DNA of 64,000 bases from Hyphomicrobiales bacterium (lineage in GTDB: Bacteria; Pseudomonadota; Alphaproteobacteria; Rhizobiales; Xanthobacteraceae). The translations under genes were made by a program, and so were the position numbers. Each line of letters begins with the position of its first letter. Position 1 is the stretch's first letter. This document shows, piece after piece, positions 35,581 to 46,679 of this stretch. Where the stretch lies: assembly GCA_017305535.1 (NCBI GenBank), contig JAFKKN010000004.1, forward strand, positions 248,001 to 312,000, read 5' to 3'. The notes under the pieces are model-generated. The model did not search any database. It worked only from the letters and a program-made list of their open reading frames with translations, and was not told the origin of the DNA.

Positions 35581-37059
35581 ATGATTCGGGCATCCACGAT
35601 TTTTGTCGCCATCTGTATGGCGCTGATCGCTGCGTCACTCGGCCTGGTTCTTTATGCCGTCGCCGGCATCGATGGATCGCAATCCGCCATCGTCGCCCTT
35701 GCCGCGCTAACCTTCATGATCCTCTACAACGCGGTTTCGATGCGTCTCGGCGACCGTCCCAAGCTCGGCAGCCAGATCACCGACCTCTCGCAGGGCACCG
35801 CGGATCTGGCGCGGCAAGTCGGCGAATTCGGGCGCCGTCTCAGCGCCATCGAGAGCCGTCTGGTCTCGGCGACCTCAGCTTCGCAGGACCGTCTGAAAGC
35901 GATGCACGACGAGATCAGCGAACTCGGAGGACTGGTCAATCAGTTGGCGGAAGCGGTCGCAGCCCATGACGACCAGCTCGCCGACGGCATGATCACCACG
36001 ACACCGTCGGCTATGCGGCCGCACGTGCCGGTTCCGCCGCGGGCTCCCACCACGCCCGCGACCGTATCGTTACATCAAGCCGTTGCCGAACCCATCGCGT
36101 CAGCGACCGCTTTGGTCGAAGATGATTATCTCGACATCGATGCGCCGGAAACGACAGCCTGCGACGGGTTGATCGACATCATCAAGGATGCCGTCGACGC
36201 CAACCGCATCGACATCTATCTGCAACCCATCGTCACACTGCCACAGCGCAAGGTGCGTTTTTACGAGGCGGTGACGCGGCTGCGCGACAACGACGAGAAG
36301 GTGATCGCGGCCGAGGATTTCGTCGAACTCGCCGAAGCCGCCGGCTTGATGGGCCGTATCGACCACAGCGTGATCCTGCGCGGCATTCAGGTGTTGCGCC
36401 GCCTGATGGTCCGCAACAAGGACGTCGGCGTATTCTGCAACATCGCCCCGGCGACGCTCGCCGATCCGTCGAGTTTCGCGCAATGCCTCGATTTCCTCGA
36501 CGCCAATCGCGCCGTCGCGGCCTCTTTCGTCCTTGAATTCAAGCAAAGCGCGTTCGAACACCTCGGACCGGTTGAGCGCGAGCATCTGGCCGCGCTGGCG
36601 CAACGCGGCTATCGCTTCTCGCTCGATCACGTCGAGGATCTGCGCATTGAACCGCGCGAACTGGCCGACCGCGGCGTGCGCTTCATCAAGGTCTCGGCGG
36701 GGCTGTTGCTGGATCAGAAGCAGGGGGCCGCCGCCGATATCCATGCCGCCGATCTGTCGGATCTGCTGGGACGCTTCGGCATCGATCTGATCGCCGAGCG
36801 CATCGAGGGCGAGCGCGCCGTCGTCGATCTGCTGGACTATAACGTCCGGTTCGGGCAAGGTTTTCTCTTCGCGGCGCCGAAGCCGCTACGGCCCGAGGCA
36901 GCATCCGCGTCCCAGGGCGAACTCTCCTCTCCGGCGTTGCCGGGCAAGTCAAAGCAAGAGGTCCCCGTTGTTCCTCAGAAGGTCGAGTCTCGACGGGTCG
37001 ATCCGCCACGCGCCAGCGGCAACGCCGCGCTGGCGCGGCGTGCCGTACGCCCTCACTGA
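35581..37059 (+). CDS. Membrane-anchored degenerate EAL domain protein, TipF-like
   Basis: This 492-residue protein has two N-terminal membrane helices (about residues 5-28 and 35-52), a coiled coil (residues 65-130), a Pro-rich linker and an EAL domain (about 190-435). EAL reads EAV (229-231). Asn287, Glu319, Lys370 and Glu406 are kept, but the catalytic DDFG motif is LDHV (348-351), so the second Asp is His. The layout matches Caulobacter TipF, a c-di-GMP-binding flagellar regulator. It is likely a sensor or receptor rather than an active phosphodiesterase. A HAD gene follows after 18 bp. Confidence 0.8.
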   Translation: MIRASTIFVAICMALIAASLGLVLYAVAGIDGSQSAIVALAALTFMILYNAVSMRLGDRPKLGSQITDLSQGTADLARQVGEFGRRLSAIESRLVSATSASQDRLKAMHDEISELGGLVNQLAEAVAAHDDQLADGMITTTPSAMRPHVPVPPRAPTTPATVSLHQAVAEPIASATALVEDDYLDIDAPETTACDGLIDIIKDAVDANRIDIYLQPIVTLPQRKVRFYEAVTRLRDNDEKVIAAEDFVELAEAAGLMGRIDHSVILRGIQVLRRLMVRNKDVGVFCNIAPATLADPSSFAQCLDFLDANRAVAASFVLEFKQSAFEHLGPVEREHLAALAQRGYRFSLDHVEDLRIEPRELADRGVRFIKVSAGLLLDQKQGAAADIHAADLSDLLGRFGIDLIAERIEGERAVVDLLDYNVRFGQGFLFAAPKPLRPEAASASQGELSSPALPGKSKQEVPVVPQKVESRRVDPPRASGNAALARRAVRPH

Positions 37060-37077
37060 TCGGCAGCGGCATCATTC

Positions 37078-37932
37078 ATGACGAGTCTGCGTTTCATCGA
37101 AAACATGCGCGACCTCGTGGCCGATGTCGACGTGCTGCTCAGCGACATCTGGGGCGTAGTCCACAACGGGCTGGTCGCCTTTCCCGAAGCCTGCGAAGCC
37201 CTTCACACCTTCCGGCAACGCGGCGGCACCGTGGTGCTCATCACCAACGCGCCACGTCCGGCGGATTCGGTGCAGCGACAGTTGCGCAAGCTCGGCGTCG
37301 CCGACGAGACCTATGATGCCATCGTCAGCTCAGGCGACCTGACCCGTCATTTCGTGGCTGACCATCCCGGCAAGACCATGTTCTGGGTTGGGCCGGAGCG
37401 CGACAACTCGATCTATCGCGGACTCGAGGCGGCATTCGCGCCGATCGAGAGCGCCGATTATATCGTCTGTACCGGCCCATTCGACGACGAGACCGAAACG
37501 CCGGACGACTACCGCGCCATGATGGAGCAGGCGCGGGCGCGAAACCTGCCGCTGATCTGCGCCAACCCCGACATTGTCGTCGAGCGCGGCGACCGGCTGA
37601 TCTATTGCGCGGGCGCGATCGCCGAACTGTATCTCGAACTTGGTGGCGAAGTGATCTTCTACGGCAAGCCGCATCGGCCGATCTATGAGCGTGCCATGTC
37701 CATCGCGGAAGCGCGCCGGCAGGCGACGATCCCACTCCGCCGCGTACTGGCGATCGGCGATTCCGTTCGCACCGATCTGACTGGCGCGCACGGCTTCGGG
37801 ATCAATTGCCTGTTCGTCACGCGCGGCATCCATGCCGACGAATTTCAGGGCATCGATGCGCTGGATGCGGCAGCGGTCAAGGAGCTGTTCGGGCATCCGC
37901 CACTGGCTTTGACCCGCGAACTGCGCTGGTAA
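37078..37932 (+). CDS. HAD-superfamily subfamily IIA hydrolase
   Basis: This 284-residue HAD phosphatase shows motif I DIWGVVHNG, motif II ITNAPRP, motif III YGKPHRPIY and motif IV IGDSVRTDLTGA. Subfamily IIA contains NagD- and pyridoxal-phosphatase-like enzymes. In motif I the usual DxD reads DIW, replacing the second acid with Trp, which is characteristic of a distinct alphaproteobacterial branch. The ATG lies 18 bp after the EAL gene, so co-transcription is likely. Substrate unknown. Confidence 0.85.
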   Translation: MTSLRFIENMRDLVADVDVLLSDIWGVVHNGLVAFPEACEALHTFRQRGGTVVLITNAPRPADSVQRQLRKLGVADETYDAIVSSGDLTRHFVADHPGKTMFWVGPERDNSIYRGLEAAFAPIESADYIVCTGPFDDETETPDDYRAMMEQARARNLPLICANPDIVVERGDRLIYCAGAIAELYLELGGEVIFYGKPHRPIYERAMSIAEARRQATIPLRRVLAIGDSVRTDLTGAHGFGINCLFVTRGIHADEFQGIDALDAAAVKELFGHPPLALTRELRW

Positions 37933-37943
37933 GAACTTCGAAC

Positions 37944-38065
37944 GTCATGCCCGCGCGTAGCCGTTCGAAGAACGGCGTCGCTGTCCTCGCCTATGTCGCG
38001 GGCATCCACGTCCTGGATATCTCCAGTTCAAAGACGTGAATGGCCGGAACAAGTCCGGCCATGAC
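37944..38065. repeat. Palindromic repeat, family 1, with one 36-bp module
   Basis: GTCATGCCCGCG on the left and GAACAAGTCCGGCCATGAC on the right bound the element. One copy of the GCCGTTC-GAA-GAACGGC module is inserted in its left arm, as at 25156 where three copies are present. Confidence 0.8.
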
Positions 38066-38098
38066 AAAAGATAGTCAATACTGAAATGGCAGGCAGGC

Positions 38099-38494
38099 TC
38101 ACGCCGCCACGATATCGGGGAAGACAGCCTCGATCTTGGTCTTCAGCGTCGCCGCGTTGAACGGCTTGACAATGTAGTTGTTGACCCCGGCCTTCTTCGC
38201 CGCGATGACGTTCTCGGTCTTCGATTCCGCCGTGATCATGATGAAAGGCGTGGTCGCGAAATTAGGGTCGGCCCGGACTTCCTTGAGCAGGTCGTAGCCG
38301 GTCATCGGCTCCATATTCCAATCCGATATCACCAGCCCGTACTTCTTGCCGCGCATCTTGGCGAGCGCCGCCGATCCGTCGCTTGCATCGTCGATGTTCT
38401 GGAAGCCTAATTGCTTGAGAAGATTGCGGATAATGCGGATCATGGTGTTGTAGTCGTCCACCACCAGAACCGGCATCGATAGATCAACCGCCAT
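38099..38494 (-). CDS. cheY: CheY-like response regulator
   Basis: This 131-residue single receiver domain has the acidic pair in VLVVDDYNTM, the phosphorylated Asp in VISDWNMEPMTG, the Thr in ITAESKTENV and the Lys in YIVKPFNAAT. It is the chemotaxis CheY type that binds the flagellar switch when phosphorylated. GGGAG precedes the ATG. It is not in a chemotaxis operon here; the TipF-like gene 1 kb away is the only other motility-related candidate. The symbol is by similarity. Confidence 0.85.
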   Translation of the reverse strand: MAVDLSMPVLVVDDYNTMIRIIRNLLKQLGFQNIDDASDGSAALAKMRGKKYGLVISDWNMEPMTGYDLLKEVRADPNFATTPFIMITAESKTENVIAAKKAGVNNYIVKPFNAATLKTKIEAVFPDIVAA

Positions 38495-38733
38495 ATTTAG
38501 CTCCCTGCCTCACATCTGACCGACGCGTGACAAACGGTGACGGCGAGCCCCATTTGTCCCCAACCAGCGCTGACTGTTACCATTACGGCTTAAACAGCGC
38601 GTTAATCGGCGAGCGCGAAAAGTACGGATTGCAACCGCCGCCCCGGCAGTCTTAATCGCCAGAGTCGGGCTTGACTTCAAACGCGGCTGACCTCACTTCG
38701 ATCGGCAACCCCGACAAAATCGCGAATTCATCA

Positions 38734-39705
38734 ATGTCTTCCAGCTTTTCCGTCATCCGCGACCAGACGTCCGCGACCGCCATTCCCAGAGGCGCGGTGG
38801 TCGCCATGGGCAATTTCGACGGCGTGCATCGCGGCCATCGCGCTGTGATCGCGGGCGCGATGGCGATGGCGAAACGGCTCGGCCGCCCAGCCCTCGCTGT
38901 GACCTTCGAACCGCATCCGCGAAGCTTTTTCAGCCCGCATACCCCGCAATTCCGCCTCACCGACGAGACCGGCAAGCTCCGCCTGCTGGCCGGGACCGGC
39001 CTCGACGGCGCGGTGATCATGACCTTCAACGCCGCGCGAGCCGGCACCAGCGCGCAGGATTTTATCGAGAAGGAACTGATCGGACGGCTCGGCATCAGCG
39101 GGATTTCGATCGGATACGACTTCCATTTCGGCAAGGGGCGCGTCGGCTCGCCGGCGCTGTTGCAGAGTGAAGCGCCACGGCTCGGTATCGAGGTGCATGT
39201 GCAATCCCATATCGACATCGACGAGCGACCGGTGTCCTCCACCGCGATCCGCATGGCGCTGGCGGAAGGCCAGATCGCCGAGGCGACCGAAATGCTCGAC
39301 GGCCCCTGGTTCGTCTCCGGCGAAGTGGTCCACGGCGAAAAGCGCGGACGCGATCTTGGTTACCCAACGGCAAATATCCGCCTCGATCCATATTGCGGCC
39401 TGCGCCACGGCATCTATGCAGTGCGCGTCGGTCTCGATGGTCGCTGCATCGACGGCGTCGCCAGCTTCGGCCGCCGTCCGACCTTCGACAATGGCGCGCC
39501 GCTTCTGGAAATCTTCCTGTTCGACTTCAAGGGCGATCTCTACGGCAAGACGCTCGACGTCGCCTTCATCGCCTACATCCGCGACGAACTGAAATTTGAC
39601 GGCATCGAGGCGCTGATCCGCCAGATGGATGACGACAGCGTCAAGGCGCGCGCCGCGCTGGCCGCTGCGCCGAATGCCTTTCCGAAGCTGGGAGCGATCG
39701 GCTGA
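38734..39705 (+). CDS. ribF: Bifunctional riboflavin kinase/FAD synthetase
   Basis: This 323-residue protein has the FAD synthetase nucleotidyl-transferase start MGNFDGVHRGH, the RPVSSTAIR segment and the flavokinase motif GYPTANI with GRRPTFDNG. It makes FMN and FAD from riboflavin. ATG 38734 gives the usual family length; an open frame extends to 38671 without a convincing site. The stop overlaps a CTG that may start the next gene. Confidence 0.95.
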   Translation: MSSSFSVIRDQTSATAIPRGAVVAMGNFDGVHRGHRAVIAGAMAMAKRLGRPALAVTFEPHPRSFFSPHTPQFRLTDETGKLRLLAGTGLDGAVIMTFNAARAGTSAQDFIEKELIGRLGISGISIGYDFHFGKGRVGSPALLQSEAPRLGIEVHVQSHIDIDERPVSSTAIRMALAEGQIAEATEMLDGPWFVSGEVVHGEKRGRDLGYPTANIRLDPYCGLRHGIYAVRVGLDGRCIDGVASFGRRPTFDNGAPLLEIFLFDFKGDLYGKTLDVAFIAYIRDELKFDGIEALIRQMDDDSVKARAALAAAPNAFPKLGAIG

Positions 39706-39725
39706 ACAGAACCGAAAAGCAGAAG

Positions 39726-40268
39726 ATGCTGGCCGGAGAATTATATCGGCCGGACGATCCTGACATCATCGCGGATCAGGCCGAGACCGCACGCTGGCTC
39801 GCGCGCTACAACGCGGCGGCGGGATCGTCGCTGGAGGTGTTGCGCGCGATTCTCGCCGAACGCATCCCGCAGCTTGGCGAAGGCGTGACCATCCGGCCGC
39901 CGTTCTTCTGCGACTACGGCAGCAACATCCGGCTCGGCGATGGCGTCTTTCTCAATTTCAATTGCGTCATCCTCGACGTCGTCACGGTGACGATCGGCGA
40001 CCGCACCCAGATCGGCCCCGCTGTCCAGATTTATACCGCCGATCATCCGCGCGATGCCGCGACCCGCCGCTCGGGCGTCGAATTCGGCCGTCCGGTGCAT
40101 ATCGGCCGCGATGTCTGGATCGGTGGCGGTGCAATCATCCTGCCCGGCGTCAGCATTGGTGACGACGCGGTGATCGGTGCCGGCAGCGTCGTTACCCGCG
40201 ATGTCGCCGCCGGAGCAACCGTGGCGGGCAATCCGGCCCGCCGGATCGTCGGCATAAAGCCGGCATGA
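39726..40268 (+). CDS. Maltose/galactoside O-acetyltransferase family (LbH)
   Basis: This protein of about 180 residues has an N-terminal cap (MLAGELYRPDDP) and a left-handed beta-helix of hexapeptide repeats (IRLGDGVFLNFN, VWIGGGAIILPGVSIGDDAVIGAGSVV). The catalytic-type His is in IYTADHPRD. Family members acetylate sugars with acetyl-CoA. The frame upstream of ATG 39726 encodes NRTEKQK, which resembles the conserved TEKEKMLAGELY of relatives, so the true start may be the CTG at 39702 overlapping the ribF stop. Confidence 0.85.
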   Translation: MLAGELYRPDDPDIIADQAETARWLARYNAAAGSSLEVLRAILAERIPQLGEGVTIRPPFFCDYGSNIRLGDGVFLNFNCVILDVVTVTIGDRTQIGPAVQIYTADHPRDAATRRSGVEFGRPVHIGRDVWIGGGAIILPGVSIGDDAVIGAGSVVTRDVAAGATVAGNPARRIVGIKPA

Positions 40269-40444
40269 ACCCTGCCGCCATCACGGCCTTTGCGTTCCCG
40301 CCGTCGCCTGCTATGGAAAGCGCCATGTTGGCGCGGTGCACCATAATCATTATCGGCCCGGCTTCCGCCTGAGCTTCGCTCGGCGCAAGACCGGGATTGA
40401 TGTCGTTACCGCACGTCCGCGCCCTTTAGCCAAGCCAGAGTCTC

Positions 40445-43459
<3,015 letters not shown>

Positions 43460-43507
43460 CGAAGACGTGGTCGTCCCCGCGAAGGCAGGGATGACATACA
43501 CTCAACA

Positions 43508-43596
43508 GTCATGGCCGGGCCCGTCCCGGCCATCCACGTCTTTGAGAGACTGGTTTCAAAAAAGACGTGGATGCCCGACACAAGGCCGGGCATGAC
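43508..43596. repeat. Palindromic intergenic repeat, family 1
   Basis: GTCATGGCCGGGCCCGTCCC on the left and ACACAAGGCCGGGCATGAC on the right flank inner ACGTCTTTGA and AAAGACGT arms. A half copy of family 2 (GTCGTCCCCGCGAAGGCAGGG, 43469 onward) precedes it. Both lie between ileS and lspA. Confidence 0.8.
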
Positions 43597-43631
43597 GATA
43601 ACTGGTATCGCGCAATAACAACGAGACGCCG

Positions 43632-44129
43632 ATGACCTCTCCCCTCCGCGCCGGCATCGTCGCAGCTTTGGTCGCGCTGGTGCTCGATCAGGCGAGCAAG
43701 CTGTGGCTGTTGTTTGTGTTCGAGCTGGGCCGTCACGGCGCGGTGCAGGTGACGCCGTTCTTCGATCTGGTGCTGGCCTGGAACACCGGCATCAGCTACG
43801 GCTGGTTCCAGCAGGATGGCCCGGTCGGGGCCGCGGTTCTGCTCGGTTTCAAGGTCGTCGCGGTGATCGCGCTGGCGATCTGGATGGCGCATTCAAAAAC
43901 CCGGCTTGCGACCATTGGCCTCGGCCTGATCATCGGTGGCGCGATCGGCAACGCCATCGACCGCGCGGCCTACGGCGCGGTGGTCGATTTCGCCCTGTTC
44001 CACATCCAATGGGGCGGAAAAACCCTCAATTGGTATGTATTTAACATTGCCGACGCGGCCATCGTTGTCGGCGTCACCGCGCTGCTGTATGACTCCTTCC
44101 GTGGGCCCGACGCCGTAAAAGCGCCCTGA
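43632..44129 (+). CDS. lspA: Lipoprotein signal peptidase
   Basis: This 165-residue inner-membrane protease has four hydrophobic helices and the two catalytic aspartates in GNAIDRAAYGAVVDF and FNIADAAIVVG. It cleaves signal peptides of lipoproteins. Length and motifs are normal. It lies downstream of ileS, as in many bacteria, and upstream of a secreted protein and two M16 peptidases. Confidence 0.95.
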   Translation: MTSPLRAGIVAALVALVLDQASKLWLLFVFELGRHGAVQVTPFFDLVLAWNTGISYGWFQQDGPVGAAVLLGFKVVAVIALAIWMAHSKTRLATIGLGLIIGGAIGNAIDRAAYGAVVDFALFHIQWGGKTLNWYVFNIADAAIVVGVTALLYDSFRGPDAVKAP

Positions 44130-44260
44130 TCCCAGCCGATACGCGCTGTCGGAACGCACAAAGCTGACTTTGCCGGTCGAGACACCTCGGGACCTTGCGT
44201 CCTGGGGCGGCGCGAAACGCGACCGGCGCGATTGAAGCAGACGTGAACAGGACCCTCGCG

Positions 44261-44983
44261 ATGCGCAAAGCCGGAACAAGCCGCTGGACCATGCTCAATC
44301 CCCTGGACTCGGGAATTGCGCCGACCCGCCTGTCCCGCGCCGTCCGAATCGGCATGGTCACGCTCGGCATCGGTATGGTCGCCGGCGCCGGTGTGGCGCA
44401 GGCCCAGGATGATGACGGCGAGCCCACGTTCGAGCAAAAGATCATCAAGAACCTCATGACCGGCATCGGCGCCACCGACGGGACCGACACCGGCATCGAC
44501 TATCGCGAGCGCTCGCCGCTGGTGATCCCGCCCAAGGTCGATCTTCCGCCGCCGCAATCCGCCTCGGCGGGAGAACCCGCGAACTGGCCGAAGGACGTCG
44601 ATGAAGTCGAGCGCAAGCGTATCCGTGACGCCGAGAAGAAGCGCGTGGTGGGCTACGAGGCCGCGCGGCCGCTGATGCCGAGCGAACTCGCCGCCGGCAA
44701 GACCAAGCATGTCGCCGCCACGGAACCGCTGAAGCCGGGCGTCAGCACCAGCCCGATGCTGAGCCCGTCGCAACTCGGCTACAAAGGCAACATCTTCGGC
44801 TCGATGTTCGGTGGCACCAAGACCGAAAGCGCCCCCTTCACCGGCGAACCGGAACGCGAATCCCTGACCCAGCCGCCGCCGGGCTACCAGACGCCGTCAC
44901 CCAATTACGTTTACGGCACCGGGCCAAAGCAGCCGCTCAACCAGGGCGGCTACGACATCATGACCGGCAAGGAACGCAAGTAA
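44261..44983 (+). CDS. Secreted hypothetical protein between lspA and M16 genes
   Basis: This protein of about 240 residues has a signal peptide (VRIGMVTLGIGMVAGAGVAQA) and a mature part rich in Pro, Lys and Glu, with ERSPLVIPPKVDLPPPQ, a KRIRDAEKKRVV helix and a Gly/Pro-rich C-terminus (PPPGYQTPSPNYVYG). There is no lipobox cysteine, although it follows lspA. Start candidates are ATG 44261 and GTG 44243. I do not recognise a family. A perfect 9-bp hairpin follows. Confidence 0.7.
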   Translation: MRKAGTSRWTMLNPLDSGIAPTRLSRAVRIGMVTLGIGMVAGAGVAQAQDDDGEPTFEQKIIKNLMTGIGATDGTDTGIDYRERSPLVIPPKVDLPPPQSASAGEPANWPKDVDEVERKRIRDAEKKRVVGYEAARPLMPSELAAGKTKHVAATEPLKPGVSTSPMLSPSQLGYKGNIFGSMFGGTKTESAPFTGEPERESLTQPPPGYQTPSPNYVYGTGPKQPLNQGGYDIMTGKERK

Positions 44984-45001
44984 CCGCGCGACCTCACGCA
45001 G

Positions 45002-45026
45002 GGATCGCGATATCTTGTCGCGATCC
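45002..45026 (+). terminator. Hairpin after secreted-protein gene
   Basis: GGATCGCGA and TCGCGATCC form a perfect 9-bp stem with a TATCTTG loop, 18 bp past the stop. There is no T run after it. It separates the lspA segment from the M16 operon. Confidence 0.5.
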
Positions 45027-45245
45027 GCATGCCGGGCGGCTTGACGTCCAGTGCACAATGTCGCGATGCTTCGAACTCACGGAGCCGCCGATGTCCGAGA
45101 GCGTCAGAACCGCGACTTCATGACTTTAATTTAACGCGTTTTCGTCACGCGACCTGCTATTCACGTCGACGACGCTTTTCCCGCCTCGCTCTCGTCAAAG
45201 GACAAGCCGCGACCTCATGATGCTTCATCGCAATCGGCACCGCTC

Positions 45246-46679
45246 ATGATTCAAATGCACAAACGCGCCGCCCGATACGTCGCGGCGGCGGCCATGCTGC
45301 TGGCGCTGATCGCGCCCCGCGCCGTCTCCGCCCAGACCGACACCTCCGCGCCGCCGACCACCTTCACGCTCGGCAACGGCTTGCAGGTGGTGGTGATCCC
45401 CGATCACCGCACGCCGGTCGTCACCCAGATGATTTGGTACAAGGTCGGCTCCGCCGACGAGACGCCGGGCAAATCCGGGCTCGCGCATTTCCTCGAACAC
45501 CTGATGTTCAAGGGCACCGCGAAACATCCAGCCGGCGAATTCTCGCAGACCGTGCTCAAGATCGGCGGCAACGAGAACGCCTTCACCTCCACCGACTACA
45601 CCGGCTATTACCAGCGCGTGCCGCGCGACCAGCTTGGCCGCATGATGGAATTCGAAGCCGACCGCATGACCGGCCTCGTGCTGAAGGACGAGAACGTGCT
45701 GCCCGAGCGCGACGTGGTGCTCGAGGAGTACAACATGCGCGTCGCCAACAATCCCGACGCGCGGCTCAACGAACAGATCATGGCCGCGCTTTATCTCAAT
45801 CATCCGTACGGCCGCCCGGTGATCGGCTGGCACCATGAAATCGAGAAGCTCAACCGCGAGGACGCACTGGCGTTCTATCGCCGCTTCTACGCGCCCAACA
45901 ACGCGACGCTGATCGTCGCCGGCGACGTCGATGCCGCCGAGGTACGCAAGCTGGCGGAGCAGACCTATGGACCGGTCCCGCCGCAGCCGTCGATCGCGCC
46001 GAAGCGCATCCGGCCGCAGGAGCCGACGCCAGCCGCGCCGCGCAGCGTGACGCTGGCCGATCCGCGCGTCGAGCAGCCGATCCTGAAGCGTTATTATCTG
46101 GTGCCGTCCGCCGTCACCGCGTCGCCGGAACAGAGCGCGGCGCTGGAAGTGCTGGCGCAGCTGCTCGGCTCCGGCGCCAACTCCTATCTCTATCGCGCGC
46201 TGGTGGTCGATCAATCGCTCGCGGTCAGCGCCAATGCCGGCTACCAGGGCACCGCGATCGATCCGACGCAGTTCATGGTGGCGGCCGCGCCGAAGCCCGG
46301 CGTCGACTTCGCGCAGATCGACAAGGCCATCGACGAGGTCATCGCCAAGCTGAAGCACGACACCGTGTCGGCGGAAAATCTCGAGCGCGCCAAGACGCAA
46401 CTGGTGGCGCAGGCGATCTACGCGCAGGACAGCCAGGCGACGCTGGCGCAATGGTACGGCGCGGCGCTCACCGTCGGCCTCACCGTCAATGATCTGCGAA
46501 GCTGGCCGGACCGCGTGCGTGCCGTCACCGCTGAGCAGGTGCGCGACGCGGCGCGGACGTGGCTGGTGCCGAACCGATCCGTGACCGGCTACCTGATCAA
46601 GGACACCACGCCCCAGAGCACGACGGCCAAGGATGCCACGGGCCAGAAGGGCGACAAGAGCGAAGGGAAGCGGTCATGA
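45246..46679 (+). CDS. M16 family zinc peptidase, catalytic subunit
   Basis: This 477-residue secreted peptidase has a signal peptide (ending AVSA-QT) and the inverted zinc motif HFLEH (in GLAHFLEHLMFKG) with the downstream Glu in VVLEEYNM. It matches processing-peptidase-like M16B enzymes of the bacterial envelope. Its stop overlaps the start of a second M16 gene that lacks the zinc motif, so the two proteins probably form a catalytic/non-catalytic heterodimer as in mitochondrial processing peptidase and related pairs. Confidence 0.92.
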   Translation: MIQMHKRAARYVAAAAMLLALIAPRAVSAQTDTSAPPTTFTLGNGLQVVVIPDHRTPVVTQMIWYKVGSADETPGKSGLAHFLEHLMFKGTAKHPAGEFSQTVLKIGGNENAFTSTDYTGYYQRVPRDQLGRMMEFEADRMTGLVLKDENVLPERDVVLEEYNMRVANNPDARLNEQIMAALYLNHPYGRPVIGWHHEIEKLNREDALAFYRRFYAPNNATLIVAGDVDAAEVRKLAEQTYGPVPPQPSIAPKRIRPQEPTPAAPRSVTLADPRVEQPILKRYYLVPSAVTASPEQSAALEVLAQLLGSGANSYLYRALVVDQSLAVSANAGYQGTAIDPTQFMVAAAPKPGVDFAQIDKAIDEVIAKLKHDTVSAENLERAKTQLVAQAIYAQDSQATLAQWYGAALTVGLTVNDLRSWPDRVRAVTAEQVRDAARTWLVPNRSVTGYLIKDTTPQSTTAKDATGQKGDKSEGKRS

